DNA of 64,000 nt, from assembly GCF_030412785.1 (NCBI RefSeq), contig NZ_CP125296.1, forward strand, positions 1,488,001 through 1,552,000, in the 5' to 3' direction. The DNA is from Paraburkholderia sabiae (GTDB lineage Bacteria > Pseudomonadota > Gammaproteobacteria > Burkholderiales > Burkholderiaceae). A program made the translations under genes and the position numbers. Below are positions 1 to 10,210 of the stretch, piece after piece (within the stretch, counting starts at the first letter, position 1; each line of letters begins with the position of its first letter). The notes beneath the pieces are model-generated. The model ran no database searches. It had not been told where the DNA came from and saw only the letters and a list, made by a program, of their open reading frames with translations.

Positions 1-3000
1 GTATTCTTGCGCTCGACTTCCTGGTTCTGATGCGCGAGCAGACGCGCTTTCTCCTGCAGTTCTTCGTTGGTCGTCTGCAATTCTTCCTGACGGCTCTGCA
101 GTTCGCGCGCGAGCGACTGCGACTGCTTGAGCAGATCTTCCGTACGTGTGTTGGCCTCGATCGTATTGATGACGATGCCGATACTTTCCGTCAGCTGATC
201 GAGGAACGCGAGGTGTGTCGGGTTGAAGCACTCGGACGAAGCCAGCTCGATCACGCCCTTCACCTGTCCTTCGAAGATCACGGGCAACACGAGAACGTTG
301 TGTGGCACGAGGCTGATCAGCCCCGATGTAATGCGAACGCGTTCGCCGACGGAAGACTCCAGCAGGATCTTGCGCCGCTCCACCGCGCATTGGCCGATCA
401 GCCCTTCTCCGAGTTGCACGCGCTTGCCATGCGACGAATGTCCGCTCGATGCATAGCTCGCCATCAGCATCAGCGACGCAGCGCGTTCGGACGCACGTTC
501 GGACGAATCGAGCACGAAGAATTCGGCCTGTTGCACGCCGACGACAGGCGCCAGTTCCGACAGGATCAGTTGCCCGACCGCGACGAGATCCTTTTGCCCC
601 TGCAGCATGCGGCTGAACTTCGCGAGGTTCGTTTTCAGCCAGTCCTGTTCCGTGTTGACCTGCGTCGTGTCCTTGAGGTTACGGATCATTTCATTGATCG
701 TATCCTTCAGCGCCGCGACTTCGCCAAGTGCCACGACGGTAATCGATCTCGTCAGGTCGCCCTGCGTGACGGCCGTCGCCACTTCGGCGATCGCCCGCAC
801 CTGCGTCGTCAGATTCGCCGCGAGCTGGTTGACGTTCTCCGTCAGCCCCTTCCACGTGCCCGACGCGCCCGGCACCTTCGCCTGTCCACCGAGCTTGCCT
901 TCCACGCCGACCTCGCGCGCGACGGTCGTCACCTGGTCGGCGAAGGTCGCGAGCGTTTCAGTCATGCTGTTGATGGTGTCCGCGAGCGCCGCCACTTCGC
1001 CTTTCGCCTCGACGGTCAGCTTGCGGGCAAGGTCGCCGTTCGCGACGGCCGTCACCACCTTCGCGATACCGCGCACCTGGCTCGTCAGATTGCCGGCCAT
1101 GAAGTTCACGTTGTCGGTCAGATCCTTCCACGTGCCTGCGACGCCCTGCACGTAGGCCTGGCCGCCGAGCTTGCCTTCCGTGCCGACTTCACGAGCCACG
1201 CGCGTCACTTCAGAGGCGAACGAGCGCAACTGATCGACCATCGTGTTGATCGTGTTCTTCAGTTCGAGAATTTCGCCTTTCACATCGACGGTGATCTTCT
1301 TCGACAGGTCGCCTGCGGCCACAGCCTTCGTCACGTCGGCGATGTTGCGCACCTGGCTCGTCAGATTGCCGGCCATGAAGTTCACGTTGTCGGTCAGATC
1401 CTTCCACGTGCCGGCGACGCCTTGCACATCCGCCTGACCGCCGAGCTTGCCTTCCGTGCCGACTTCGCGAGCCACGCGCGTCACTTCCGACGCAAACGAA
1501 CCCAGCTGATCGACCATCGTGTTGATCGTGTTCTTCAGTTCGAGGATTTCGCCCTTCACGTCGACGGTGATTTTCTTCGACAGGTCGCCTGCGGCCACGG
1601 CTTTCGTCACGTCCGCGATATTGCGCACCTGACTCGTCAGATTGCCCGCCATGAAGTTCACGTTGTCGGTCAGATCTTTCCACGTGCCCGCGACGCCCTG
1701 CACGTCCGCCTGTCCGCCGAGCTTGCCTTCCGTGCCGACTTCACGGGCAACGCGCGTCACTTCGGAGGCAAACGAGCGCAACTGATCGACCATCGTGTTG
1801 ATCGTGTTCTTCAGTTCGAGAATTTCGCCTTTTACGTCGACGGTGATTTTCTTCGAAAGGTCGCCTGCGGCCACGGCCTTCGTCACTTCCGCGATGTTGC
1901 GCACCTGCGCCGTCAGATTGCCGCCCATCGAGTTGACCGAGTCCGTCAGATCCTTCCACGTGCCCGCGACGCCCTGCACATCCGCCTGGCCGCCGAGCTT
2001 GCCTTCTGTGCCGACTTCACGAGCAACACGCGTTACTTCAGATGCAAACGAACCGAGCTGGTCGACCATGGTATTGATCGTGTTCTTCAGTTCGAGGATT
2101 TCGCCCTTCACGTCGACGGTGATCTTCTTCGACAGATCGCCCGCGGCAACGGCTGTCGTCACGTCGGCGATATTGCGCACCTGCGCGGTCAGGTTGCCCG
2201 CCATCGAGTTGACCGAGTCGGTCAGATCTTTCCACGTGCCCGCGACACCCTGCACGTCCGCCTGTCCGCCGAGCTTGCCTTCAGTGCCCACCTCACGGGC
2301 CACGCGCGTCACTTCGGACGCAAACGAGCGCAACTGATCGACCATCGTGTTGATCGTGTTCTTCAGCTCAAGGATTTCGCCTTTTACATCGACGGTGATC
2401 TTCTTCGACAGATCGCCCGCGGCAACGGCGGTCGTCACATCGGCGATATTGCGAACCTGCGCCGTCAGATTGCCGCCCATCGAGTTGACCGAGTCGGTCA
2501 GATCCTTCCACGTACCTGCGACACCCTGCACATCCGCCTGTCCACCGAGCTTCCCTTCCGTGCCGACTTCGCGCGCGACGCGTGTCACTTCGGAGGCGAA
2601 CGAGCGCAACTGGTCCACCATCGTATTGATTGTGTTCTTGAGTTCGAGGATTTCGCCCTTCACATCGACGGTGATCTTCTTCGACAGATCGCCTGCCGCA
2701 ACGGCCTTTGTGACTTCAGCAATGTTGCGAACCTGACTCGTCAGATTGCCCGCCATGAAGTTCACGTTGTCGGTCAGATCCTTCCACGTGCCCGCGACGC
2801 CCTGCACGTCCGCCTGGCCGCCGAGCTTGCCTTCCGTGCCGACTTCACGCGCGACGCGCGTCACCTCGGACGCAAACGAGCGCAACTGATCGACCATCGT
2901 GTTGATGGTGTTCTTCAGTTCGAGAATTTCGCCCTTCACATCGACGGTGATCTTCTTCGACAGATCGCCCGCCGCCACCGCCATCGTCACTTCAGCGATG

Positions 3001-3908
3001 TTGCGCACCTGGCTCGTCAGATTGCCCGCCATCGAGTTGACGGAGTCCGTCAGATCCTTCCATGTTCCTGCCACACCCTGCACATCGGCCTGCCCGCCGA
3101 GCTTCCCTTCCGTGCCGACTTCGCGCGCCACACGCGTGACTTCGACCGCAAACGTGCCGAGCTGCTCGACCATCGTGTTGATGGTCTTGGCGGTTCTCAG
3201 AAACTCGCCTTGCAATGGCCGCCCATCTGCTTCCAGCGCCATGCTCTTCGACAGATCGCCCTGCGCGACGGCGCCGATCACACGCGCCACTTCGCTCGTC
3301 GGATGGACGAGGTCCGCGATCAGCGAGTTCACCGCATCGATCGAATCGCCCCAGAAACCGCGCGCATAAGGCAGTGCCGCGCGCTCTTTCAGCCGTCCTT
3401 CCTTGCCGACCACTTTACTGAGTCGGCCGAGTTCTTCGGCAATGCGGACATTCTGCTCGACCACATCGTTGAAGACGTGCGCAACCTTGCCGTGTATGCC
3501 CGGCCAGTCGGCAGGCAACGACACGGCTTCGCCTTTCTGCAGCGACGCCAGCGCGGCGAGCACGGTTTTCGTGGATTCGTGAGCCGTTGTCACGCTGTCG
3601 AACAGAAGATTGACGTGAGATGCGCTGTCGAGCCAGACGCCCGTCAATGCACTGCTCTCGATTGCAACGTCTTTCTTCAACACCCCGTGGCCCGACAGAT
3701 GTCTCGACATTCTGCCGAGCCCCTGTCCGATGTGTCGCGTTTGAGAGGAGAGCATGTTGAATTCGGCTGCGACCTTTCCAGCGTCGCCCGTCCAGTCTTC
3801 AGGAAGACGATATGACGTATCGCCTCGCCGCAGCGCATTCAACGCGGCCGCGATATGGGCAAGCTGATCATTGGATTGCAGCGGCGACTCGACCTCGAAC
3901 GTATCCAT
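1..3908 (-). CDS. HAMP-array hybrid sensor histidine kinase (N-terminal 1302 residues; 3' end outside window)
   Basis: The start is an ATG at 3908 preceded by GAGGAAC; the frame stays open to base 1. There is no signal peptide or membrane segment, so it is a soluble kinase. Residues 1-200 are unassigned and helical. Residues about 200-1085 hold roughly ten HAMP units with a 92-residue period (motifs [32 protein letters not shown]). Residues about 1095-1250 form a GAF domain, followed by a coiled coil ending [11 protein letters not shown]. In this family that coiled coil runs directly into the HisKA dimerisation helix, so the kinase core and receiver domains should lie just past the left edge. 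A long antisense open frame runs the whole length of the repeat array but is a shadow. Ligand unknown. Confidence 0.9.
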   Translation of the reverse strand, partial: MDTFEVESPLQSNDQLAHIAAALNALRRGDTSYRLPEDWTGDAGKVAAEFNMLSSQTRHIGQGLGRMSRHLSGHGVLKKDVAIESSALTGVWLDSASHVNLLFDSVTTAHESTKTVLAALASLQKGEAVSLPADWPGIHGKVAHVFNDVVEQNVRIAEELGRLSKVVGKEGRLKERAALPYARGFWGDSIDAVNSLIADLVHPTSEVARVIGAVAQGDLSKSMALEADGRPLQGEFLRTAKTINTMVEQLGTFAVEVTRVAREVGTEGKLGGQADVQGVAGTWKDLTDSVNSMAGNLTSQVRNIAEVTMAVAAGDLSKKITVDVKGEILELKNTINTMVDQLRSFASEVTRVAREVGTEGKLGGQADVQGVAGTWKDLTDNVNFMAGNLTSQVRNIAEVTKAVAAGDLSKKITVDVKGEILELKNTINTMVDQLRSFASEVTRVAREVGTEGKLGGQADVQGVAGTWKDLTDSVNSMGGNLTAQVRNIADVTTAVAAGDLSKKITVDVKGEILELKNTINTMVDQLRSFASEVTRVAREVGTEGKLGGQADVQGVAGTWKDLTDSVNSMAGNLTAQVRNIADVTTAVAAGDLSKKITVDVKGEILELKNTINTMVDQLGSFASEVTRVAREVGTEGKLGGQADVQGVAGTWKDLTDSVNSMGGNLTAQVRNIAEVTKAVAAGDLSKKITVDVKGEILELKNTINTMVDQLRSFASEVTRVAREVGTEGKLGGQADVQGVAGTWKDLTDNVNFMAGNLTSQVRNIADVTKAVAAGDLSKKITVDVKGEILELKNTINTMVDQLGSFASEVTRVAREVGTEGKLGGQADVQGVAGTWKDLTDNVNFMAGNLTSQVRNIADVTKAVAAGDLSKKITVDVKGEILELKNTINTMVDQLRSFASEVTRVAREVGTEGKLGGQAYVQGVAGTWKDLTDNVNFMAGNLTSQVRGIAKVVTAVANGDLARKLTVEAKGEVAALADTINSMTETLATFADQVTTVAREVGVEGKLGGQAKVPGASGTWKGLTENVNQLAANLTTQVRAIAEVATAVTQGDLTRSITVVALGEVAALKDTINEMIRNLKDTTQVNTEQDWLKTNLAKFSRMLQGQKDLVAVGQLILSELAPVVGVQQAEFFVLDSSERASERAASLMLMASYASSGHSSHGKRVQLGEGLIGQCAVERRKILLESSVGERVRITSGLISLVPHNVLVLPVIFEGQVKGVIELASSECFNPTHLAFLDQLTESIGIVINTIEANTRTEDLLKQSQSLARELQSRQEELQTTNEELQEKARLLAHQNQEVERKN
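841..3324 (-). repeat. Nine tandem 276-bp coding repeats (HAMP units)
   Basis: A segment of the form GTCAG...TTCCACGTGCC recurs at 841, 1117, 1393, 1669, 1945, 2221, 2497, 2773 and 3049, an exact 276-bp period (92 codons). The copies are close at the DNA level and fall into two linker types, one encoding [10 protein letters not shown] and one [10 protein letters not shown] or [10 protein letters not shown], in mixed order. This suggests duplication and gene conversion within the array. Confidence 0.9.
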
Positions 3909-4309
3909 GCGTTCCTCACGTGTCACAAGCAGGCGATGCGTATGGTTATGGTTTTAACGCAAACACGAGGTCGCGTCCTTCGAATTGACGGACGCGAAGA
4001 CGTCTAGCCGCGTCTGCGCGCATGCAATCTATCAGTCAACCGTTTAATTTGCCGTGAAAGCACGCTAACGCGAAATAGGTGGATTTACGGTACGCCGCTT
4101 GCAATGGGCGATTTATCCGTTAGACGGCGCGAGGCTTTTTAGCCGGTATTTGTTTCCACTTCGAATGGACATGATGTATTTTTTTCTTTTGCCATGCGAA
4201 GTTGATTGGCCTGGCGGGTACAGCCCAGGCATCGCGCGGCGAAAAGGCCGCGCGATTCAGATTGACCCCGTTGTCAGTGCAAGCTAAGGCGACGGGAGAG
4301 CGCGAAATG
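3909..4309. other. Intergenic region between the HAMP kinase and the aldo/keto reductase
   Basis: About 400 bp, upstream of the kinase and downstream of the reductase. It is more AT-rich than its surroundings, with a T-run near 4169-4180. No convincing gene is seen. The kinase promoter should lie near 3930-4100, but I cannot name clear -35 and -10 boxes. A strong hairpin lies at 4231-4256. Confidence 0.5.
4231..4256 (-). terminator. Hairpin downstream of the aldo/keto reductase gene
   Basis: Perfect 10-bp stem (ATCGCGCGGC with GCCGCGCGAT) and a 6-base loop, about 55 bp past the reductase stop. There is no T-tract on either side, so it may stabilise RNA ends rather than act as a classical intrinsic terminator. 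Confidence 0.45.
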
Positions 4310-5326
4310 TTATCGAGGCGTCGGCGCGTCCTCCCGGATCAGTTCGCGGCGTTTCAATTCAGCCCAGAATTCGGCTGGAATTTCGGTCCGGAAAGTACGA
4401 AGGTTGTCTTCGAGTTGCTCAACGGTACGCACGCCTGGAATGTTGGTAGGGATCGCGGAATGTCCCAGCGTGAACTGCAGCGCGGCGGCTTTCAGCGGCA
4501 CCGAATATTCCCGGCACACCTGCTCCATCTTTCGCACGCGTTCCAGAATGGCTTCCGGCGCAGGCGCGTAATTGTATTTCGCGCCGGGCACTGCGCCCGT
4601 CGCGAGAATGCCGCTGTTGTAGCCGCCGCCGAGTATCACCGAAACCTGCTGCTCTTCGCACAGCGGCAGAAAGCCGTCCAGCGCGTCCTGCTCCAGAAGT
4701 GTGTAGCGGCCGGCCAGCAACAGGCAGTCGAAATCCTGCCGACGAATCGCTTCATGCGCGACCTGCCATCCGTTGACGCCGACTCCCACCGCCTTCACGA
4801 CGCCTTCGTCACGCAGCTTCAGCAGCGCTTTCGACGCGCCCGCCATTGCAGCCTCGAACATCTCGGGCTGCCGCGCGCCGTGCGTGAAGACATCGATGTC
4901 GTGGATCAACGCGATATCGATGTGCTCCAGCGCGAGACGTTGCAGGCTGTCTTCGATCGAACGCATCGTGCCGTCGTAGCTGTAGTCGAAGACGAGTTCG
5001 AACGGCAACCCGTCGACCCACGGTGCAAAGTTGATCTCCGCGCGTTTGCGCGGCTTCAGAATGCGCCCGACCTTGGTGGACAGCACAAACTGATCGCGCG
5101 GATACCAGCGCAACGCTTGCCCGCAGCGCGCTTCGCTCAAGCCGTGGCCGTACATCGGAGCAGTGTCGAAGTAGCGCACGCCCGCATCCCACGCCGCCTT
5201 GATCAACGAAGCCGAATCTTCTTCACTGATCGGTTTGAAGATGTTGCCGATCGGTGCCGCGCCGAAACCCATCATGGTGGTTTCGAGCCCCGAACGCGGC
5301 CATCGACGCTTTGCTGCCGGATCCAT
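4310..5326 (-). CDS. Aldo/keto reductase (D-threo-aldose 1-dehydrogenase / pyridoxal dehydrogenase-like)
   Basis: 338 residues, the usual AKR TIM-barrel length. ATG at 5326 with AGGAG 8 bases upstream. The catalytic tetrad is visible: Asp54 and Tyr59 in FDTAPMYG, Lys85 in STKVG and His142 in ALIHDIDV. It probably oxidises or reduces a sugar or small aldehyde with NAD(P) in the cytoplasm. The sequence style (FGAAPIGN at the N-terminus, GGGYNSGILA) matches the L-fucose / D-threo-aldose 1-dehydrogenase branch. It is the last gene of a minus-strand operon, 54 bp after the binding-protein gene, which supports a sugar role. Exact substrate not determinable. Confidence 0.88.
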   Translation of the reverse strand: MDPAAKRRWPRSGLETTMMGFGAAPIGNIFKPISEEDSASLIKAAWDAGVRYFDTAPMYGHGLSEARCGQALRWYPRDQFVLSTKVGRILKPRKRAEINFAPWVDGLPFELVFDYSYDGTMRSIEDSLQRLALEHIDIALIHDIDVFTHGARQPEMFEAAMAGASKALLKLRDEGVVKAVGVGVNGWQVAHEAIRRQDFDCLLLAGRYTLLEQDALDGFLPLCEEQQVSVILGGGYNSGILATGAVPGAKYNYAPAPEAILERVRKMEQVCREYSVPLKAAALQFTLGHSAIPTNIPGVRTVEQLEDNLRTFRTEIPAEFWAELKRRELIREDAPTPR

Positions 5327-5380
5327 ATTTATCTCCTCTCGTGAGTGACGTTGCGCGTTTCTCGAATGGCGAACGCGCCC

Positions 5381-6628
5381 TCACTTGACCTTGGCAGCAG
5401 CGGCGAGCTTACGCACGCCTTCCTTCGCATCCTGATTCGAGTTCATAAAATTCGTCACGACGTCGGTGATCGCTCCCGCAGTGACAGGCGACTGAAGTTC
5501 GCCGAAGGCCAGCGAAGGCAGGAATCCGCCGGACTGGATAGTCGCCTGTTCGTCGGCGCGCGATTTCTTGGCGCAGCTGTCGAACTTGTCCATCGGGACG
5601 TCCAGCCTCACCGGAATCGAGCCTTTGTAAAGACTGAACTGCTGTTGGAAATCGACGGACATGATGGTTTTGGCAAGCGCGATCTGTCCCGGTGTCGCGT
5701 CCTCCTTGCCGTTCTGCTGGAAGAACACGAAGGCATCGGCCGTGTACGTGTATGCGTTCGACGTGCCGGGTGCGGCCGCGCAGATATAGTCGACGTCCGC
5801 CTTCTTGTTCGCGTTGGCGAACTCGCCCTTGGCCCAGTCGCCCATGAACTGCATGCCGCCCGAACCGGAGATCACCATCGCGGTCGCGAGATTCCAGTCG
5901 CGGCCGTGATAGCCCTTATCGAAGTAGGTGCGGATCTTCTGCACGGTCTCGAACACCTGAACCATCTGCGGTGACGTCAGCGTTTTCTGATCGAGATCGA
6001 CGAGCGCTTTGCGATAGAAGTCCGCGCCCTGCGACAGCACGACCGTCTCCCAGATCGTCATGTCTTGCCAGGGTTGACCGCCGTGCGCGACGGGCGTGAT
6101 GCCCGCTGCGCGAAACTTGTCGGCGAGCGCGAAGAACTCCGGCCATGTGGTAGGCGGCGTACCGCCGACCTTGTCGAGATCCGCCTTGTTGATCCACAGC
6201 CAGTTGATCCGATGGACGGAGAAAGGCGCGGCCACATAGTGACCGCCCGACTTCACGTCGCTGTCGATCTGCTTCGGTGTATGCGCTTTCCAGTCGGCCG
6301 CGGCGGGATCGACCGTGACCAGCGTGCCCTGCTCGGCCCAGTCCTGAATCAGCGGCCCCTTGATCTGCGCAGCCGACGGCGCGTTGCCCGAAATTACCTG
6401 CGTTTTCAGCGCCGTCATCGCCGCTGCTCCCGCGCCTCCCGCGATAGAGAAGTCCTTCCACTCATAGCCCTGCTTGCTCATGTCGTCCTTGAGCACGCGG
6501 ATGGCTTTCGATTCGCCACCCGATGTCCACCAGTGCAAGACAGAAATCTGTTCGGCAGCGAGTGCCGCGTGCGTACCTGCGACAAGCAGCGCGACAGCCG
6601 TCGCGACCGAGGTCAGTGATCGTTTCAT
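5381..6628 (-). CDS. Carbohydrate ABC transporter substrate-binding protein (orphan)
   Basis: 415 residues from ATG 6628, which has GGAG upstream; an in-frame ATG at 6673 would put 15 non-signal residues before the signal peptide. The N-terminus MKRSLTSVATAVALLV...AALA is a clear Sec signal. The mature protein begins with the family-1 binding-protein pattern (VLHWWTSGGE) and contains TWPEFFALADKF and MQFMGDWAKGEF, as in glucose/mannose-binding proteins of the GtsA kind. It should deliver a sugar to an ABC permease, but no permease or ATPase gene is adjacent. It sits 77 bp after the DUF1479 gene and 54 bp before the aldo/keto reductase, presumably cotranscribed. Confidence 0.9.
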   Translation of the reverse strand: MKRSLTSVATAVALLVAGTHAALAAEQISVLHWWTSGGESKAIRVLKDDMSKQGYEWKDFSIAGGAGAAAMTALKTQVISGNAPSAAQIKGPLIQDWAEQGTLVTVDPAAADWKAHTPKQIDSDVKSGGHYVAAPFSVHRINWLWINKADLDKVGGTPPTTWPEFFALADKFRAAGITPVAHGGQPWQDMTIWETVVLSQGADFYRKALVDLDQKTLTSPQMVQVFETVQKIRTYFDKGYHGRDWNLATAMVISGSGGMQFMGDWAKGEFANANKKADVDYICAAAPGTSNAYTYTADAFVFFQQNGKEDATPGQIALAKTIMSVDFQQQFSLYKGSIPVRLDVPMDKFDSCAKKSRADEQATIQSGGFLPSLAFGELQSPVTAGAITDVVTNFMNSNQDAKEGVRKLAAAAKVK

Positions 6629-6705
6629 TGCAGTCTCCGAAATTTTCTTTATGGTGTGGCGACGCATACGCAATCATCGCGACCGCGCATGCGTGCCCGT
6701 TTCAA

Positions 6706-7950
6706 CTACAGATCAAACCCGAGTTGCGCTTGACCAAGCGCGGTCAGGTCGTCGGCCGTTGCGCGGCCGGTGAAATCGACTTCGAAATGGTCGGTCGGGA
6801 AGTCAGGCGGGCTTTCGCCTTTGAGGAAGCTCGGCAATTGACGCTTCAAATAGGCATCGTTTTTCGCGCAACCCGGCACCGAGGCGATGTACATCACGTT
6901 GCTGTAACCCGCGCCTTTATGTTCGTCTTCGACGGCATGGATCACGTCGCTGTGCCAGAAGACGGTATCGCCCGCTTCCATCTTCGGAATCGACGACAAC
7001 GCTTCGAACAGCGGCGCATGAAAATCCTGTTTGATCGAGAGCGCGCGGCCCGGCATCGCGCCGCACAGGTCGTCGTCGGCAACATCGTCCTGCAGTGCGC
7101 GCAGCAGGATGTACACCATCGAGTTCGCGACAGGAACGAGTTGCAGCGTGCCGTCGCCGGGTCCCTGCGGCGTCAGTGCCGTCCAGCCCTGGAAGGTGCG
7201 GAACATCGAGCAGACAGCGGGTGACGGGATCTCTTCGACGTCGGTTCGGAAGGCGGCGTCGAATGGATCGTAGTCGCGCCAGTTGCCGGAAAACACGTGG
7301 CGATACACCTTGCGGAAATTGCTTTCGATCCAGCGCTCGACCGATCCGCCATCGCAATGCGCCGACAAACCCAGCGACGCCGAACCCGGCGGCCGCCGAC
7401 GCAGACGGTCGGCATAAACAGGCACATGCTCCGGATCGAAATGAACGCGTCCGTCGCTTTCGTTGCGCCAGAGCTTGTTGAGGAACACACGCGCCGCCGT
7501 CAGCGACGCCGACTGGCGGGCCAGCACTTGCGGCTTCGACCAGTACACGCCGTAGATCTGCGGCTTGCTCGAAGCCAGTTGGCCGAAGTATTTGTCTTCG
7601 GCGCGGTTTTCGAGGCGCTTGTCCAGATTATTTCGCTCGACATAGTGAGCGATGTCTTCGTCCCAGCCTTGCACGAGTTCGCTGGGGAAGACCTTGCGGA
7701 TCACACAGGCGCCGCGTGCCTTGACGAGCGCGATCTGTTCCGCGGTGACGCGCCGTTGGGCGATGTCGGAAAACTGAATCTCGGGAATGACATCTTCGCC
7801 GCGATTGCGCTGCGCCGCGATTCGTTTCGCTTCTTCGCTGATGGCCGCTTCGACTTCAGCAAACACTTCGCGGTAATTCGGCAACGCCGCGCGCAGTTCC
7901 TTTTTTGCCTGCCGGATCGCGCCCGGAAGGTCATCGATTTTCAGCGCCAT
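6706..7950 (-). CDS. DUF1479 family protein (YbiU-like, predicted Fe(II)/2-oxoglutarate oxygenase fold)
   Basis: 414 residues from ATG 7950, chosen over an ATG-less upstream extension because GGAG precedes it. DUF1479 proteins adopt the double-stranded beta-helix oxygenase fold. The first metal dyad is visible as H-x-D in [10 protein letters not shown], and a distal His lies in [11 protein letters not shown]. First gene of a minus-strand operon with the sugar-binding protein and aldo/keto reductase, and divergent from the AraC regulator starting at 8044, which probably controls it. A role in oxidising a sugar or sugar acid is inference from context. Confidence 0.87.
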   Translation of the reverse strand: MALKIDDLPGAIRQAKKELRAALPNYREVFAEVEAAISEEAKRIAAQRNRGEDVIPEIQFSDIAQRRVTAEQIALVKARGACVIRKVFPSELVQGWDEDIAHYVERNNLDKRLENRAEDKYFGQLASSKPQIYGVYWSKPQVLARQSASLTAARVFLNKLWRNESDGRVHFDPEHVPVYADRLRRRPPGSASLGLSAHCDGGSVERWIESNFRKVYRHVFSGNWRDYDPFDAAFRTDVEEIPSPAVCSMFRTFQGWTALTPQGPGDGTLQLVPVANSMVYILLRALQDDVADDDLCGAMPGRALSIKQDFHAPLFEALSSIPKMEAGDTVFWHSDVIHAVEDEHKGAGYSNVMYIASVPGCAKNDAYLKRQLPSFLKGESPPDFPTDHFEVDFTGRATADDLTALGQAQLGFDL

Positions 7951-8043
7951 GATCGTCTCCGTATGAATTTCGTGTCCGCTAGAATATGCCGCGCACATCG
8001 GCCTTGGTGATACTATTCAGGCAATTCATTTGCGTTTTCGGCC

Positions 8044-9036
8044 ATGAAACCAGCCTACGAACACGTCGAGTTCGGAGAGGATTGTTCGGTCCGGGTTTAC
8101 CATCGGCGGCTTCCGCGCATCCCGTTCGAATGGCATCACCATCCCGAGTACGAACTGACGCTGACGATGAACAGTCACGGCAAGCGCTACATCGGCGACT
8201 CGGTCAACGACTACGAAGCCGAAGATCTCGTCCTCGTGCCGCCGGACCTGCCGCATACGTGGGCATCGAACCGGTCGATCGATCCGTCGTCGCCGCAGGT
8301 CGCGATCGTCATATGGTTCGACGGCGACTGGGCGCGACGTATGGCGGATTGCTGCCGTGAATATGAACCGCTGCGCAAGCTGTTGCGCCGCGCCGCGTGC
8401 GGGCTCGCATTCGAGCCGCCTGCCGGCGAGTGGATGCGGGGCCGTCTGGAGCAATTGCTGTCGAATGTGGCGCGCGAACGCCTCAGCGCGGCACTCGACG
8501 TTCTATGCACGCTCGCCGAGGCGCCCGGCCAGCCGCTCGCCTCGCCGAGCGCCTTCAATCAGACGAGCACGGGCCCGTCCGGTCACGAGCCTGAACGGAT
8601 CAACCGCGTGCTGTCGATGATCGACGCGCGTTTCGCGGAGCCGCTGCGCCTATCGGAACTCTGCGCGGCGGCCAGCCTGTCGGAGCGCACACTCACGCGT
8701 TATTTCGTGCAGCATATCGGCGAAAGCGTGGGGCGCTATATCGCCCGCGTCCGCATCGGGCACGCGTGCCGGATGCTGGCCGACACGTCCTTGCCCGTTG
8801 CCGTCATCGCTGCCCGCTCGGGTTTTGCGAACGTCGCCAATTTCAACCGGCAGTTCAAGGCCGCCAAGCAAACGACACCCGCGGAATTCCGGCGACACTT
8901 CCTCGCCGCCGGTTTGCCGGATCAGCATGAGACGGCTCGCCTGACCGAACGATCTCCGTCGCTTCAAGGAAAACAAAGATCGTCGCGCGAAAAGCGCGGC
9001 CAGGCAAACGCCGTTCGATCATACCTCGATCAGTAG
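8044..9036 (+). CDS. AraC family transcriptional regulator
   Basis: 330 residues. Residues 1-110 form a cupin-like sensing domain (WHHHPEYELTL, VLVPPDLPHTW). Residues about 185-290 are the AraC double helix-turn-helix (LRLSELCAAASLSERTLTRYF, then SGFANVANFNRQFK and TTPAEFRRHF). A basic tail follows and overlaps the end of the convergent MBL gene by 7 bp. Divergent from the DUF1479 / binding-protein / reductase operon with a 93-bp gap, so it is probably the sugar-responsive regulator of that operon. Confidence 0.92.
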   Translation: MKPAYEHVEFGEDCSVRVYHRRLPRIPFEWHHHPEYELTLTMNSHGKRYIGDSVNDYEAEDLVLVPPDLPHTWASNRSIDPSSPQVAIVIWFDGDWARRMADCCREYEPLRKLLRRAACGLAFEPPAGEWMRGRLEQLLSNVARERLSAALDVLCTLAEAPGQPLASPSAFNQTSTGPSGHEPERINRVLSMIDARFAEPLRLSELCAAASLSERTLTRYFVQHIGESVGRYIARVRIGHACRMLADTSLPVAVIAARSGFANVANFNRQFKAAKQTTPAEFRRHFLAAGLPDQHETARLTERSPSLQGKQRSSREKRGQANAVRSYLDQ

Positions 9037-9962
9037 TCCCATTGAACCGGCACGAAACGGAAGGCTTCACCGTTCTTCGCAATGTGCCCGATCGACGGGA
9101 ACGCCACATGCGCGGCGGCCAGCATAGCGCCCGTTTCAGCCGCTTCGTTGAGCAGCGCGATACGCACGTCGACGGCCACTTCGGGTTCGTGCTCGAAGCC
9201 GTTTTGCCAATCGGGATGGTCGAAGCCGACTTCGAAGATCGCATCGCCGACGAACGTCAGCTTCTCGCCCTTCGATGCCACGTCCACGACGCAGTGCCCC
9301 GGCGTGTGTCCGCCCGTCACGCGCGCCGACACGCCCGCTGCGACTTCCACGGTCTGGTCGAACTGCACGATGTTTTCGCCGTAGAGTTCGACGAACTTTG
9401 CCGCGGCCTTGCGAAGCGCGGGCGGCACCGTTTCGGGCATCACGGTCTTGCTGAAGTCCGGATTCTTCCAGAACTCCACTTCCGCGGCGGCCACGTGAAT
9501 GCGCACGTCGGGGCGCAACTTCGCCCTGACGCCGTCGACGTTCAGCCCGCCGACGTGATCCATGTGCATATGCGTGATCACGATATCGGTGATCGCAGCC
9601 AGGTCGATGCCGGCCGTTTCCAGACGCATCACCGATTGACCGGCGCGCGTGAAGTATTCGAAACCGTCGCCCACGCCCGAGTCGATCAGGATCAGGCGGT
9701 CGCCGCTGCGCACGAGCGCGATATTCAACGCCCAGTCGAACATGTCGCGCTGCAGGAAGCGGCCATCGAACCAGTCGTTACGGTCCGCTTCGCTCACATT
9801 GGTGGACATCGTGGAAGTCGGCAGCGGCAGAATGCCGTCGCTGATCAGCACCACGTCGACATCGCCCACGCGCACGGCGTAGCGGGAAGACACGAGTTCG
9901 CCTGAACCTTCCTTGCCGAGGCGGGCAGTCACCGGCTGCACATTGCGGGTTGTTTCGTTCAT
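9030..9962 (-). CDS. MBL-fold metallo-hydrolase
   Basis: 310 residues. The zinc-binding signature HMHMDHVGGL is present, followed by the third His in TGGHTPGHCV and Asp in FVGDAIFEV, as in metallo-beta-lactamase-fold lactonases and hydrolases (quorum-quenching lactonase and PNGase-like groups). No signal peptide, so cytoplasmic. It lies 248 bp downstream of the SDR gene on the same strand and may have its own promoter. Substrate unknown; a lactone would fit the neighbouring catabolic genes. Confidence 0.85.
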   Translation of the reverse strand: MNETTRNVQPVTARLGKEGSGELVSSRYAVRVGDVDVVLISDGILPLPTSTMSTNVSEADRNDWFDGRFLQRDMFDWALNIALVRSGDRLILIDSGVGDGFEYFTRAGQSVMRLETAGIDLAAITDIVITHMHMDHVGGLNVDGVRAKLRPDVRIHVAAAEVEFWKNPDFSKTVMPETVPPALRKAAAKFVELYGENIVQFDQTVEVAAGVSARVTGGHTPGHCVVDVASKGEKLTFVGDAIFEVGFDHPDWQNGFEHEPEVAVDVRIALLNEAAETGAMLAAAHVAFPSIGHIAKNGEAFRFVPVQWDY

Positions 9963-10210
9963 CTTCGATCGTCCTGTTCGTTGAATGGGGATAGCCGTTC
10001 TGGGCGGCGCGATTCACGAGGACGACCACGTATTTCGTGTGCTTCGTTGTGCTCGCGTGTCGCCCGACCGTGGGACAGATCTTAGTCAAGGCGAGCGAAC
10101 GCCAGAAGCATCGCAAATGCGTGCAGCGTGTTGTCCCGACAGCAACAATCGAAGAGGAACAGGTAATGAAGCGGTAACGCGAGCGACAGGCGTGGCGCGG
10201 CCTGGCGAAG

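Noticed and set aside
841..3324. Regular repeats that might look like a CRISPR or satellite array
   Set aside because: The 276-bp period is a multiple of three and codes for HAMP units; no unique spacers.
30..3815. Plus-strand open frame of 1261 codons, His/Arg-rich
   Set aside because: Antisense shadow of the HAMP-array kinase; its length comes from the 92-codon repeats, and the minus strand gives clear HAMP and GAF motifs.
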